Part shown: piece by piece, positions 24,990 to 35,290 of the stretch
Layout: every line of letters begins with the position of its first letter
How positions within the stretch are numbered: position 1 is the first letter of the stretch
From: Stenopsyche tienmushanensis
Lineage: Eukaryota > Arthropoda > Insecta > Trichoptera > Stenopsychidae
Direction: 5' to 3'
DNA length: 64,000 bases
Assembly (NCBI GenBank): GCA_008973525.1
Contig: WACJ01000306.1
Span: forward strand, 331,568-395,567
Made by a program: the position numbers and the translations under genes
The notes under the pieces: model-generated
Database searches by the model: none
Seen by the model: the letters and a program-made list of their open reading frames with translations, nothing else
Told to the model about the DNA's origin: nothing

Positions 24990-26395
24990 ACTTCAAGAGT
25001 ATTTCGAAACGCTCTTAAATATTTTATGGATAAAATTTGTAGATATTTCAGTATTTTTTTAATACTAATAAAAATATATACATACGAAGAGGTATCTTAC
25101 ATCCAAAAATCTTTTCATCCAAGAATTTTTTTAAAAATGAACATCTTTCTAATAAGAAATAAGTATGTTTGATGTATTGTTTTATAGTGAATATAATATA
25201 TAAGTAATTAGTATAATATATAATATAAATATAATTTAAGTTTTTATCACAACAAAACTTGGTCATTAGCCTAACAGAAGACGGAAGATGAGTCAGAGCG
25301 TTAGAGTGACGACGAACTTCTTACCGTGGAAGAGCAAAGTTCTTTAAGACAAAGTGAATGAAGAAGTTTCAAATTTTACACCATCTTGATATGTCAAAAT
25401 AATCAAACATTCATATGAGAATATAAAATTCAAATTTAGCTCCATAACGTTGAGTTTTAATTGATGTTAATCATTATTACATTTCAAACGATGTAATTCA
25501 ATGTTTGGAATAAGATAGAAATTATATTTTGAATATAAAATTCATTTTAACGCATTAAAATGAGGAATCGATTCAAATCTAAATAACTTCTCTATAATAA
25601 AAAAAAAATAAAAAGTCATTAATATAAATAAAAAAACGTATTATGAAACGCCAATCAAAGAAGGTTTAATATATTGTGTCACGATTGCACTTTGTAATCC
25701 ATACAAAGATTCTCGGTACCATATCGGCTTCATTTTCGTTTGAAATTTCCGCACATTTCATTTAACATGGTTTATGGCAGTTTAGCTACGTCAATCGCTT
25801 TGATGTCAAATTTTTAATACTCGTAGTGAAAATTCCATGCAAAATAGTATGTATATTCTAGGAAATAAGCTCCATAGTACGTCATAAATTATCAAAGATG
25901 TTGCCGTGATGTTAACGCGATAATAATTAAGCGTAGCCTTACAGACAGGAAAGATTAATTAATGTTTGCATTAAAATCACTTCAAAAAATGATCTTACAT
26001 CTTTTTTCTCTTACATTTTTCTTCAGGACGAGTAACAATAAAATGAAATCAAACAATATTTCATCAATTTTGTAATGCAAATACTTGAAATACCGATAGA
26101 AATATCGGAAGAAAATTAATAAGAAAGTTTCGGTACGTCTTCAAATACGAATTTTCGAGCTGAATTATCAATTAAAAGTTATATTAATACCGATGAACGA
26201 CGAAAACCACGACTGTTGTTGTAAAAGGTCAGATTGCTATTTTATTATTTTTTTTTAACCTATTTATGTCGAACGTAACATATCAACAATAAGCTCCTAG
26301 GATGACTAATAATAAGACAACTAAAGTAATAGACTTTACTTAACATTTTGATGCCTTATTTGTAGAACGATTTATTTTTGACTTTATAGGCTCAA
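24990..26395. other. AT-rich DNA, nothing recognised
   Basis: No protein similarity, tandem array or terminal repeat was noticed. The small ORF 25048-25266 has an AT-driven composition only. Confidence 0.5.
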
Positions 26396-26401
26396 TATGC
26401 T

Positions 26402-26785
26402 TCCTAAACGTAAACTTAAATTGTTTTTTTGTTATCTTCATTGGAGCCAAATCTCTTACCCTGGAGCATTATTTTTAGGTTTGCAAACAGGTAGTAATCG
26501 CCGAGTACTAGATCTGGAGAATACGGTGGACGGGGAAGCAATTTAAAGTGCAACCCGTGCAATTTTGCCATTGTTGCGATCGACTTGTGACATGGTGTAT
26601 TGTCTCGCTGAAATAAAACTTCTTTTCTTCGTTTGGGGTCGTTTTTTGCAATTTCTTTCACCATATACACCAATAACGCCATAAAATATTCGCAATTGAT
26701 GGTTCTTCCTTTCTTAAGGTAATCTATGAATAGAATACCGTGCACGTCTCAAAATACAGAGGTCAAAATTTTCCTACGAACTTAT
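26402..26785 (-). pseudogene. mariner (DD34D) transposase, C-terminal catalytic part
   Basis: The minus strand reads ILTSVF, a TGA where Trp is usual, then DVHGILFIDYLKKGRTINCE, then VLFQRDNTPCHKSIATMAKL and PPYSPDLVLGDYYLFANLKI. The second catalytic Asp (QRDN) and third Asp (LGDYYLF) are both present, and I count 34 residues between them, the mariner spacing. The frame is open for 109 codons, so this is the best preserved mariner piece in the window, but the N-terminal half and the first Asp are absent. The related copy at 38.1 kb retains the complementary N-terminal part. Confidence 0.88.
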
Positions 26786-26799
26786 TAAGTAATGCATTA

Positions 26800-29700
26800 C
26801 GTGTGTTATAAAAAAAACAATTTAAAAGAATATTCCATAAATAATTTGGAGCGTCGAGTTGCCTTAATAAAGCGAAGACGCATTCGGGTCATCATTTGAG
26901 CCGCAACAATCGAACCTTTACTTGTATTGCTAAAAAATATAAATTAAACATCGATAGACTGCAGATCATTGAAGTTGTAATAAAGTTAAGATTTTCTCAA
27001 ATATATCTATAGCTCTGTTTAGATACAATAATGGTCGTTATCGTCATCAAACTTGAATCGTGCAAGTCCAATTTGGAGTATTTAGGAAGCCAATAAATTC
27101 ATTCAAAGCGCCGTGAGTGTTAACAGTTTGCATGTGACATGTTCACCGACAGACTCGACGTTATTATTCAAACTTAGATTTGTAAAATATAAATATTGCT
27201 CAATGACGTCTGAACATGTGAAATTATAACATTGAACAATAAATTTGGTTCGGTGTATCCTGTTTATATCGAGTGCTACGAAATTCTCTGCCTATAATGG
27301 AGCTTTCATATATATTTTTTTAAACTAGCTTTGAAAAGTATATCGCTCAAATGGTGTTCACTTTAGTCTTTTCACGATTGTAGGTGGATTCGGAAGCTTT
27401 CCATCATTCTTGCCAAACATTTTTGGAGGAATTCACGTGATTTCTTCGCGTATCGTATTACGACGGGCTAACAAAGTTGAAATTTGCTCTGCTTGATATT
27501 TGCGAGTCTCAATTTTGTAAAATAAATCTAATCTACACACGCTAACCATGGTCGATACCATATGTTCATATGCATTCTTTCTGTAATATGAATTGTGGGT
27601 TATATTTGTTTATTTAAAGTATATGTTTTATGCTTTCAGCTCAACGAGTGATGGCTTTAAAATATTTCATGGCAGAAAATCGTTGAATATACAGCCCTAC
27701 CCGGAGGGGGGGGGGGGGTTGATTTAACTTTGTGTTTTAAATTTTAGTTTCTTTCTGATATTCATCCACCCTTCTTCTTCAAGTCAATAGAGAATAATGT
27801 AGAGCGAATAAAATTGTACAACGACAAAAAAAAGTTATAGTACTCCAACCATTTTCTGGACGATAGGAAAACCCCCGTTGGAAACAATGGAGGGATTAAT
27901 AACGACGACTTTTTTAATACGGCCAATATCCTCGTTTTGCAAATAAAATGCTTTCCCATTATAAGCTCTCCCATGATATTAAAAATTTAAATATGGCCGA
28001 AGATTTTCATCGACAACATAAATCTGTCATTTTCAGCAAATTTATCAAATCCTCATTGCTTTATTTTTTATGAGTGGATTTGTTTTTTAACAGATATAGC
28101 CGCGTCGAAAGATTTCATTATTTCAACAACAAAAAAAATAATGACATATTAATGATATATTATTTTGATAGGTTTTTCCATGGGGTTTGATTCGCTTTTG
28201 AATTTTTGGAAATAAAAAAATAAAATCAACAGCCGTCGATCGATCGTCTCGCCGGTGGACGACATTGAACTGGGATTAAAGTGAGCACTTGACGGATTAA
28301 ATGTGCGAAACTTTTAGCTCTGTACTAGGAAGTCAAGTGGCTTCTGATCATAACCCCTTTCTCCCCGAATCTGTGGCTATGACTACCCTTTTACACCCCT
28401 TGGCGTTTCGAGCGGACTGGCGTTACAAATATATCTACTGTAGCCTGATATACAAATCGAGTTTGCTCGTTCTTTTAAATTCTTGTAAACTAATTCAATT
28501 AAAAAATGAATAAGATACACCAGATCTATCTTTTGCGCGGGGGAAATTTTCGCATAAAAAGGAATTCGGTGTATTCCTTGACCTCGCGTAATACTGACTG
28601 AGTTGATGGCATATTTTTTTCATAAGACAATTTTAATAATATAGACAGCAATACGTGTGGCAAATTCTAAAATTAAAACAGCTAGCTCGATGAGTCTTCT
28701 TCGCTGCACTCGTTGCACCGCGCCACAAGCTTTCAGTGCGTGTTGACTGTACTGCGATTGCGCTATCATAAAAAGTATGCGAGTGACAGTGAAAATTTAG
28801 TGTCAGTAACAGCCGCACAAAAGGGTCCATTTTTATTTTTTCCACAGCATTCGAAACGAACTATGCCAATGACCGAAAAACAGGTAAGTCAAATACCCAG
28901 TGTAATTTACCTATTCTTAACTACTACATTTATAAACATGTCGCTTTCTCTGACCGTGTGATATATAATTAATGTTTCTTTACAGACTGACTACTCAAAG
29001 GCTATTCGAATGTCTCTGAGATTTCTTTCTTATCAGCCTTGCCAATTTGACAGTTTTTATGGACTATCCTAACTGAATTTTAATTATTCCTACGCAATAA
29101 AGGTTGTGTAAATATATACACCCCAATTTTTAACATATCTATAAAACGTTGTTCAGTCGTAGCTCCACAGATACGAAACACTACCTAATACTTCTGACCA
29201 TAATGATACAGTATACAAAACACAAAAAACAGCAACTACAATTACAAAAAAGCTACTTATTTATAAATAATGTATTCACGAAAAACTACTTGATATTCAC
29301 AGCCATTCACAAAAGACTACCTAGTTTTTGAATGGTGTATTCAAAATATATATTTATATAATCATTTTTCATTTATTTTATAATTTCAAACAGCATTTAT
29401 CCCAGCTTAAGAAATTCAAAATTAAATTAGAATCTTTAACTAACTTCAGCGGAGAAAGAGCGTGTTCTTGCGAACGTGGAATTTGAAATTCACGGTTTTG
29501 CACCATGGCTGGCATATGCTCCCGAATAGCGGGATCTACACAGCACGGATCAGGGGAGGCTCCCGTCTTGTTGTTGTTATCCGTAAAAGCTAATCTATCT
29601 TCAAACCGATTGAAATATTATTTTTCACTATATTAATCCTAAACAGATAAGTGTGAAAATGTGAACAGAATTAAAATAAACAAAAAAATACTAGAATTTT

Positions 29701-30060
29701 TTTCAGGCTTAATTTAAAATGTAGTCATATAATAATGCTCGTCATAAGACTAACTTTTGATAATTTATTATTCTTTCATAATATATTATGCGCATGTGCA
29801 TGATTCAACGTCAACTGAAAATCTCATTTATTATTATTTTTTATAAAAGGTTTTCAATCATCAGTTTTAATATCAAATTTCCATCCCATATCGAATACAA
29901 ATTCACGATAAGGCGAGCGTATAAATATAGTCACGCGGCGTACTTCATAATACATTTGGTAGATTTAAAATATTTTACTAAAAGTAATAGAGCAAGCAAA
30001 AAAAGGATTAAAATGTGTTTTTTTTAGTAAAACCAAAATTATTAAAATAAACAGATATAT
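26800..30060. other. non-coding stretch, nothing firmly recognised
   Basis: No gene or repeat was recognised with confidence. About 28240-28420 and 28680-28900 are more complex than their flanks. The latter contains an ATG followed by six codons and a GTAAGT donor-like site (28863-28889), which is too little to call an exon. A 13-nt poly-G run sits at 27706-27718. Confidence 0.45.
27706..27718. repeat. 13-nt poly-G tract
   Basis: An uninterrupted G run inside AT-rich DNA, the second in the window after 3078-3092. Confidence 0.9.
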
Positions 30061-30063
30061 CTG

Positions 30064-30270
30064 AAAACCGTCATACTGTAGGTAGGTAGGTGAAATCAAA
30101 TCTTTATATAATATTTGTATTTTATTTACTTCACTCCGATTGCCCGGGCCCTGACGTGCGACATATTTTTTTACCCGATCAGCCGAGTCTTCTTTCGACG
30201 GGTCTTCTGCCACTCGACGGCATCCGCGTCTCGCGACCTGCCCGACGGAGACGGCGGACGAGTAGTCAAA
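30064..30270 (-). repeat. LINE 3'-end fragment, same family as 18.3-19.2 kb
   Basis: The block from GCCCGGGCCCTGACGTGCG through ACCCGATCAGCCGAG to TCGACGGGTCTTCTGCCACT aligns in order with 18890-18985. A short TAGG simple repeat (30079-30090) precedes it, as a 3' tail would on the minus strand. Only about 200 bp remain and no frame is open over the whole piece. Confidence 0.7.
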
Positions 30271-30537
30271 TTAAAGCCGTGATCGGTTTCCAAACAAATG
30301 CAGTATGCTAATAATTCGGAACAACGAGCGTCCACTCGAGAATGCAGGGACTTTTTAAAATATTTTCATATATTTTTAGAAATAATATTGCAATATCAAA
30401 TTCTATCTTTTCGTTTATCCCAGTTAATTTATGCGTTTATTCAAAATCAAAATGAAATATTTATTCCCGGGCAAACTAGTTTGTTCCGATGGGGCGAAGT
30501 GGCCGTGGAGCAGCGCAGCCCGGAGCGTAGGCGAGCC

Positions 30538-30582
30538 GGATCGTAGTCTTATCACATTAGCGTCAGATTCACGAAGCGGTTT
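30538..30582 (+). repeat. 45-bp repeat shared in inverse orientation with 40244-40288
   Basis: GGATCG-AG-CTTATCACATTAGCGT and a following GATTC-C-AAG-GGTTT match the reverse complement of 40244-40288 with a handful of differences. The surrounding GC-richer DNA (30480-30580 and 40060-40310) may belong to the same unidentified repeat. Confidence 0.7.
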
Positions 30583-30838
30583 GCATGCTTCCTATTTATA
30601 CATATATCAGCCCATATCGTTTTTACCAACACCATAACCACAATAGCCAACAAACTCATTTTGAAAACCATTAGCCATTATATTGCTTAAATTTCACGTT
30701 AAATGCTTATCGATATTGTATAATCCATTTGAGCTATCAATATTTGCAAATTTGCATACATCCATATATAGCATGTTTGATTAGGGAAATTTAATATTAA
30801 TTTTGGCGTTGGATATATATTCTTTCTTATTTTTACAG

Positions 30839-30986
30839 CTCGAAAGAAAATCTTCAAGCCCGCAAATACGAGTGCGAAGAGAGAACAAGGCAACCGCGAA
30901 GAGCTGAATCTCCTCTAGACCGACCGAAAAAATATTCGAGTGCCGAAAATTTTCTCCCAGAATTTTTGAAGTTTTTAAAACGATGA
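30839..30986 (+). CDS. orphan open stretch with splice acceptor; possible terminal exon
   Basis: A pyrimidine-rich acceptor (TTTCTTATTTTTACAG) ends at 30838. The following frame is open for 48 codons from 30840 to a TGA at 30984-30986. It reads SKENLQARKYECEERTRQPR, then RAESPLDRPKKYSS and AENFLPEFLKFLKR. The composition is charged and unlike the Phe/Ile/Lys-rich background ORFs, and the GC content is above the flanks. I do not recognise a family and no upstream partner exon was found. The next frame contains a TAG at 30915-30917. It may be a host terminal exon, part of an unrecognised repeat, or chance. Confidence 0.25.
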
Positions 30987-31049
30987 GAATTCAAGAACGA
31001 TAAGAAGATTCAAGAACCGCTGCTCTAAATGTTATGCGTTTCTATTAAC

Positions 31050-31110
31050 TACAATTGGGTCTGTTTTTATGTGGATCATATTTATGCGATTTTGAAGTTA
31101 TACGGTTTTC
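31050..31110 (+). repeat. pogo-type terminal motif upstream of the Tigger relic
   Basis: TTTATGCGATTTTGAAGTTA followed by TACGGTTTTCATT matches the terminal region of the repeat family seen at 33550-33605 and 52064-52100. It lies just 5' of the Tigger coding relic, which suggests the motif is the terminus of that element family. Confidence 0.5.
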
Positions 31111-31129
31111 ATTCAAATGTAAAAAAAGT

Positions 31130-31525
31130 GTTTCTTCTACCCAACACGACATTTTCAGCCACTAGATCTGGGCATCGTTTCCACTTTTAAAGAGTATTAT
31201 GTTAAGAGCACTCATCAACATATACTAGATAAACTAGAAAATGAGATCTACTTCACCTGAAGTTGGAAAAAAGTTTGGCCCGAATGTGTTACAGATGGCA
31301 AAATAATAAAAACTTCAACGTCGTCAGCTGAAGTCATCACTTCGGCAAATCAATTTAGCGGAGAAGGCTCCGATCCTTTTTCTCAAAATGATGTCGATGA
31401 TGAAAATGATGCTCGAGAATACTCTCTCGAATGATATTATCGGTTTGATGTTTGCAGCAAAGAAACAGAGAACGACATTGAAGTGGAAGAAACTCCTGCC
31501 CCGTTTACTGTAAAAATTATACAAA
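31130..31525 (+). pseudogene. Tigger/pogo-type transposase, C-terminal fragment
   Basis: The plus strand reads HFQPLDLGIVSTFKEYYVKS, then THQHILDKLENE, then in the same frame after a stop WKKVWPECVTDG, followed by an acidic stretch. QPLDLGI contains the third catalytic Asp, and WxKVWPECV is the typical downstream block of Tigger/jerky transposases. The second Asp and everything upstream are missing. It is a different lineage from the relic at 7.2 kb (QPMDQGA) and from the ones in the palindrome arms. It is flanked on both sides by GCGATTT/TATGCGGTTT motifs, so it may be the autonomous source of that MITE family. Confidence 0.75.
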
Positions 31526-32199
31526 AAACTAGTTAATCTATTTATTGTACAGGACTCAAACTCCGAACGAGCTTTCAAATTCCAGCGCGAGCTTAAAAAT
31601 TGCATGTCTCCGCATCACGAACTGCATAAAAAAATATCGGTTAATCTTCGCAAAGATCGGTTCGGTTCCGAAATGCAAATATCAAAACGTACTTTGTTGA
31701 TAATATATTTTAATAGGTTTGCATACATTAGACAACCTCATCAGATTATTTAGGATGCCTATGTCTAATATGGTCCTATGCATGTTCAATAGAAATTTTA
31801 TATCCGAGTAAAAATTGACATAAGAAAGACATTTTATTTTATTTGTGTTGGACAAATAATTTTTGCAAATAAATGGGAATGCCTCTGTATTGCCGTACAG
31901 AGTTCGTGTAAAAGATTGCTTTCATATTACAAGAATTCTGTTGAGATTCCATTAATATACAACGCTTTCTATTCAATGATCGCAAATATAAGCCTTCATT
32001 TTACTCAAATTCGGAGTATCTGTCTTATTTATATAATTTCGAAAGCATTCAAAATGAAAATCATTTCTATCCTCAGCAGAGTGTTTTTAAATCTGATTAA
32101 ACTGTCCTTCGGCCTATAATCTGTTTTTGAGTACGATGTATGCATTCGAACATTAAAATTTATATTTAAACTTTATCAAATAATAATCGAAGATGCGTT

Positions 32200-32730
32200 C
32201 TGTTCCATATAAACTTAAACATTTTTTGTGCGGTAGATGCGTTCCGCAGAAAATCGCACAAAAAATGCTATGAAAAAGCGAAATAAAGGACTTTTAATCG
32301 GGAAATTTTCAATGTTATTATCGGTAATGGATGTATTACCATATACATTTTTCAGTTTTTATATTAAATAACGTATTAGTCAAACAGCCATATTTTTATT
32401 CGCATAATCATTCATTTTGATCAAATATGTCAAGTAGGTACATATTACTTAAACATTTTTGTGCAGTAAATGCGTTCCGCGGATAATCGCACTAAAAGAA
32501 ATTGCACAAAAAACTAGGACTTACATAGAAAAAGTAAAGATGCATTCCAAGAAGTTTAAAAACCGCATAACTTTAAAACAGCTATATAAAATATATCAAA
32601 AATAGCACAAAAAAGTTAATAAAAAAACAGGAAAACAATAAGGCAATTAAAAATAACATTTAAAGAACGTCTCGCATCATTGGTAAAATTTGAAGGATGT
32701 CTGACATCTAGCATCTCAAGTGCCTCACAT
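32200..32730 (-). repeat. pogo-type repeat copies (two tandem-like ends)
   Basis: Two similar blocks occur: 32210-32285 (AAACATTTTTTGTGCGGTAG, ATGCGTTCCGC, AATCGCACAAAAAATGC) and 32450-32520 (AAACATTTTTGTGCAGTAAA, TGCGTTCCGCGG, AATCGCAC). The second is followed by AACCGCATAACTTTAAAACA and by a stretch homologous to 13725-13930 in inverse orientation. No open frame was seen. Confidence 0.55.
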
Positions 32731-32759
32731 CAACTAGAGAAATACCAATTATTTTAATT

Positions 32760-33365
32760 ACAAACTATCATCGCTGTATGGTAATTTTCGTTGTGATTTT
32801 TGATATAACTCAAAATCGTTTACTTCTTCTGAAGAAATAGTATACACAGTGTCAATATCATCATCATTCTGAGTAGATTTTCTTTTTCCAATAATAAAAT
32901 TCATAATAAGTAAAGTTGTCACTATAGTTTCTAACTAAAAAAAAGATTGAATTATAAAATGGGGACTGTTTAAAAAAAATCAGTCATGTCATTTTTTTGG
33001 CCTTATATTGTCACAGTTCATTTTTTTTTTAAATGTTAAAAATAAATTTCGACATAAATCTGGTAGAAATAATAGAAGGTTATATAAAAAAGATTCGTAC
33101 CCAGTTTGAAGTAAATTAATTAATTAAAACTTGCGATATGGTGTCAGGTCGATGTTGAAAAAAATAGTTTCGAGAAAAACGCATTAAAAGATTTCATTAT
33201 GGTAGGACCGGCAAATTGCCGCGTCACTAAAATAGCTATAACTTCGTAAGTAGTTGGAATTTTGGAAATTGTGGAAAATGTGTACTTGTGGAAAATGTAT
33301 TTTTAAAAGTCGAAACATTGGAAAAATTCAAAAATGAAAAAGAAACGAAATCAATTTTTTCAAAA
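32760..33365. other. AT-rich DNA, nothing recognised
   Basis: A minus-strand acidic stretch near 32790-32900 (RKSTQNDDDIDTVYTISSEE) resembles the acidic tails of Tigger-like transposases but is too short to call. The rest is featureless. Confidence 0.4.
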
Positions 33366-33369
33366 TTCT

Positions 33370-33605
33370 AAACTTTAATAAAGGCGCGGTCGAATATTCA
33401 GCGTTAACAAATGCAATATGATGCAGTCCCAAATTATATATGTATCCAAATTTCGGCAAGTGTTGATGATTTATTTCCTATTTCATCCAAAATATTTCAA
33501 TATACTCTTTACGAAATAAAAAAAAAAAGAAAATTTTGTTTTAAAAAAACCGCATAACTACGAAATCGCACAAAAAGAGGTTTGAGTGTATTGTATATTT
33601 GTGGA
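33370..33605 (-). repeat. pogo-type MITE fragment, relative of 52064-52330
   Basis: Read on the minus strand it starts CACTCAAACCTCTTTTTGTG, then CGATTTCGTAGTTATGCGGT, and continues with GTAAAGAGTA, ATTTTGGATGAAATAGGAAA and TCATCAA. It aligns in order with 52066-52190. A TA dinucleotide lies outside the terminal CA, consistent with TA-targeting elements. The far end was not located. Confidence 0.65.
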
Positions 33606-33609
33606 ATTT

Positions 33610-35040
33610 ACTGCGATATAAATGATGGTGAAAGTAATTTTCATTACAAATATTGGGTCCGAGTGGTCCAATCGGAGTATAGGTCGTGAACAGTTTAATT
33701 TTAATGATAATTGTTTTATCTCTATATAAAATGTAATATGCAGATCGTTATTTTGACGAGCGACCATCTCTATAGTATGACTGCGTCTTTAGAAGCAAAA
33801 TATTTTAATGCATAGGAATACTTAGGTAAATATTGCTAGTTTTTGATAATCGACATTTGCTCGTGCAATAAATAAAATGTATCCAATTAGACATAATCTG
33901 TCTCAATTTCTGATCAACGTCGTTGAGCATCGAGCATCGACTTTCCGAAAGTGGATCGATGTCTCTCGGAGATGCTGCAATAATGTATTTTGGCAGTGAA
34001 GCTGCTCACATATCGAACTTGGAATTTGCGATAGATAAGAAAACCTTATCGTCCTTTTTAGTTTTAAAATTATGAATAATTGAAATTTTGCTTTATTTAT
34101 GTGTGATAATTTAAATTTGGTACATGTATATTTCTCCTATAGAACCAATGAATAGTGCTTATATTTAAAAAAAATGGACTAAAAACTTGAGTATACTAAA
34201 ATATTATAACTCTTTAACAAGTCGACGTATTACAATTAAATTTGGAATTTACAATAGTTTTATTTTGAATTTATGATGGCAAAATTATTGAAAATCAAAT
34301 TATAGCTTGCGTTTGAATAAAAAAGTGCTTAGAAGTAACGAATGTACATATTTCTTAAACAAAAACACATGCACTTGAATTTGCATGCAAAAGTTAGCTT
34401 GAACGTCACGAAAAGTGAAACCCTAAATTAAAATTTTACGGAAAGAGACAAGAATGATTATTATCTTTTCCATCTCTATGACATACATCATAGACATGCT
34501 ACGCCCATGCACCGCATTGACTCTACTGTGTGTGCGTATATGCGTCGCATAAAACAACTGCTGGTTGTCAATTTTATCATATATTCAAAAACACAGTTTC
34601 ATTAGCTAGCAATTTTTGATTACAAATGGAAAAAAGCAACGCATATAATTAACCTTTCCTAGAAGCTAAAAAGTTTCACTTCTATCGCACAAGAGTCTCT
34701 TGCGTTTTTGTTATTTTGATTTGTTCAAGTTAAATAAGAGTAAAAATACAATTTAGAGAGTTTTTTTGTATTACGTGCCATAACGGTTAGTTTAAAGAGA
34801 TAAGTAAGAGCATCGAGAACAATTGTACATGTAAATATAATTATATGGGACGCACAGGCTACCTTTTTATGATTAATTTATCAAAATAAATTATTTTGAT
34901 TTTATAAATATGCTAGCAACTCTTAATTTTCATTCAATTCCTTATATCATAGACACATTTAAGAGTTGACTCCGTAGAATTTCAAAATTTTCTGATCCAT
35001 AAGTTGAAAATCCGAATTCTGTATATGGCAGTAGTATTAA
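33610..35040. other. AT-rich DNA, nothing recognised
   Basis: No coding or repeat signal beyond simple AT-richness. The small ORF at 33558-33767 overlaps the adjacent repeat and is not credible. Confidence 0.5.
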
Positions 35041-35045
35041 ATTAA

Positions 35046-35286
35046 CCCTTTCAGACCTGGCGTGCACAATTGTAGACATAAATATTTTTTTTTATATTCT
35101 CCTTATTATACTTTAGACACATGGAATTTACAAAATCCATCGGATGAAAAAAATAATTCAGGTCTGAAAGGCTTGTGCACAATTGTAGATATAAGATATA
35201 ATTGTTTTATAATCTCCTTATTATACTTTAGACACGTGAAACTTACAAAATCCATCGGATGAAAAATTAATTCAGGTTTGAAAGAG
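35046..35286 (+). repeat. dimeric TTAA-flanked MITE with intact hAT target sequence
   Basis: Between TTAA at 35042-35045 and TTAA at 35287-35290 lie two head-to-tail units, each with a CAATTGTAGA block, CTCCTTATTATACTTTAGAC, ACAAAATCCATCGGATGAAA and a terminal CTGAAAG or TTGAAAGAG. Unit 1 has the full left end CCCTTTCAGACCTGGCGTGC, and unit 2 starts at about 35173 without it. This is the family into which the hAT element inserted at 20237, and here CTTTAGAC is present once per unit without an insertion. Confidence 0.8.
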
Positions 35287-35290
35287 TTAA

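Noticed and set aside
28863..28889. Mini first exon: ATG plus six codons followed by GTAAGT
   Set aside because: Seven codons cannot be distinguished from chance, and its phase does not fit the acceptor at 30838.
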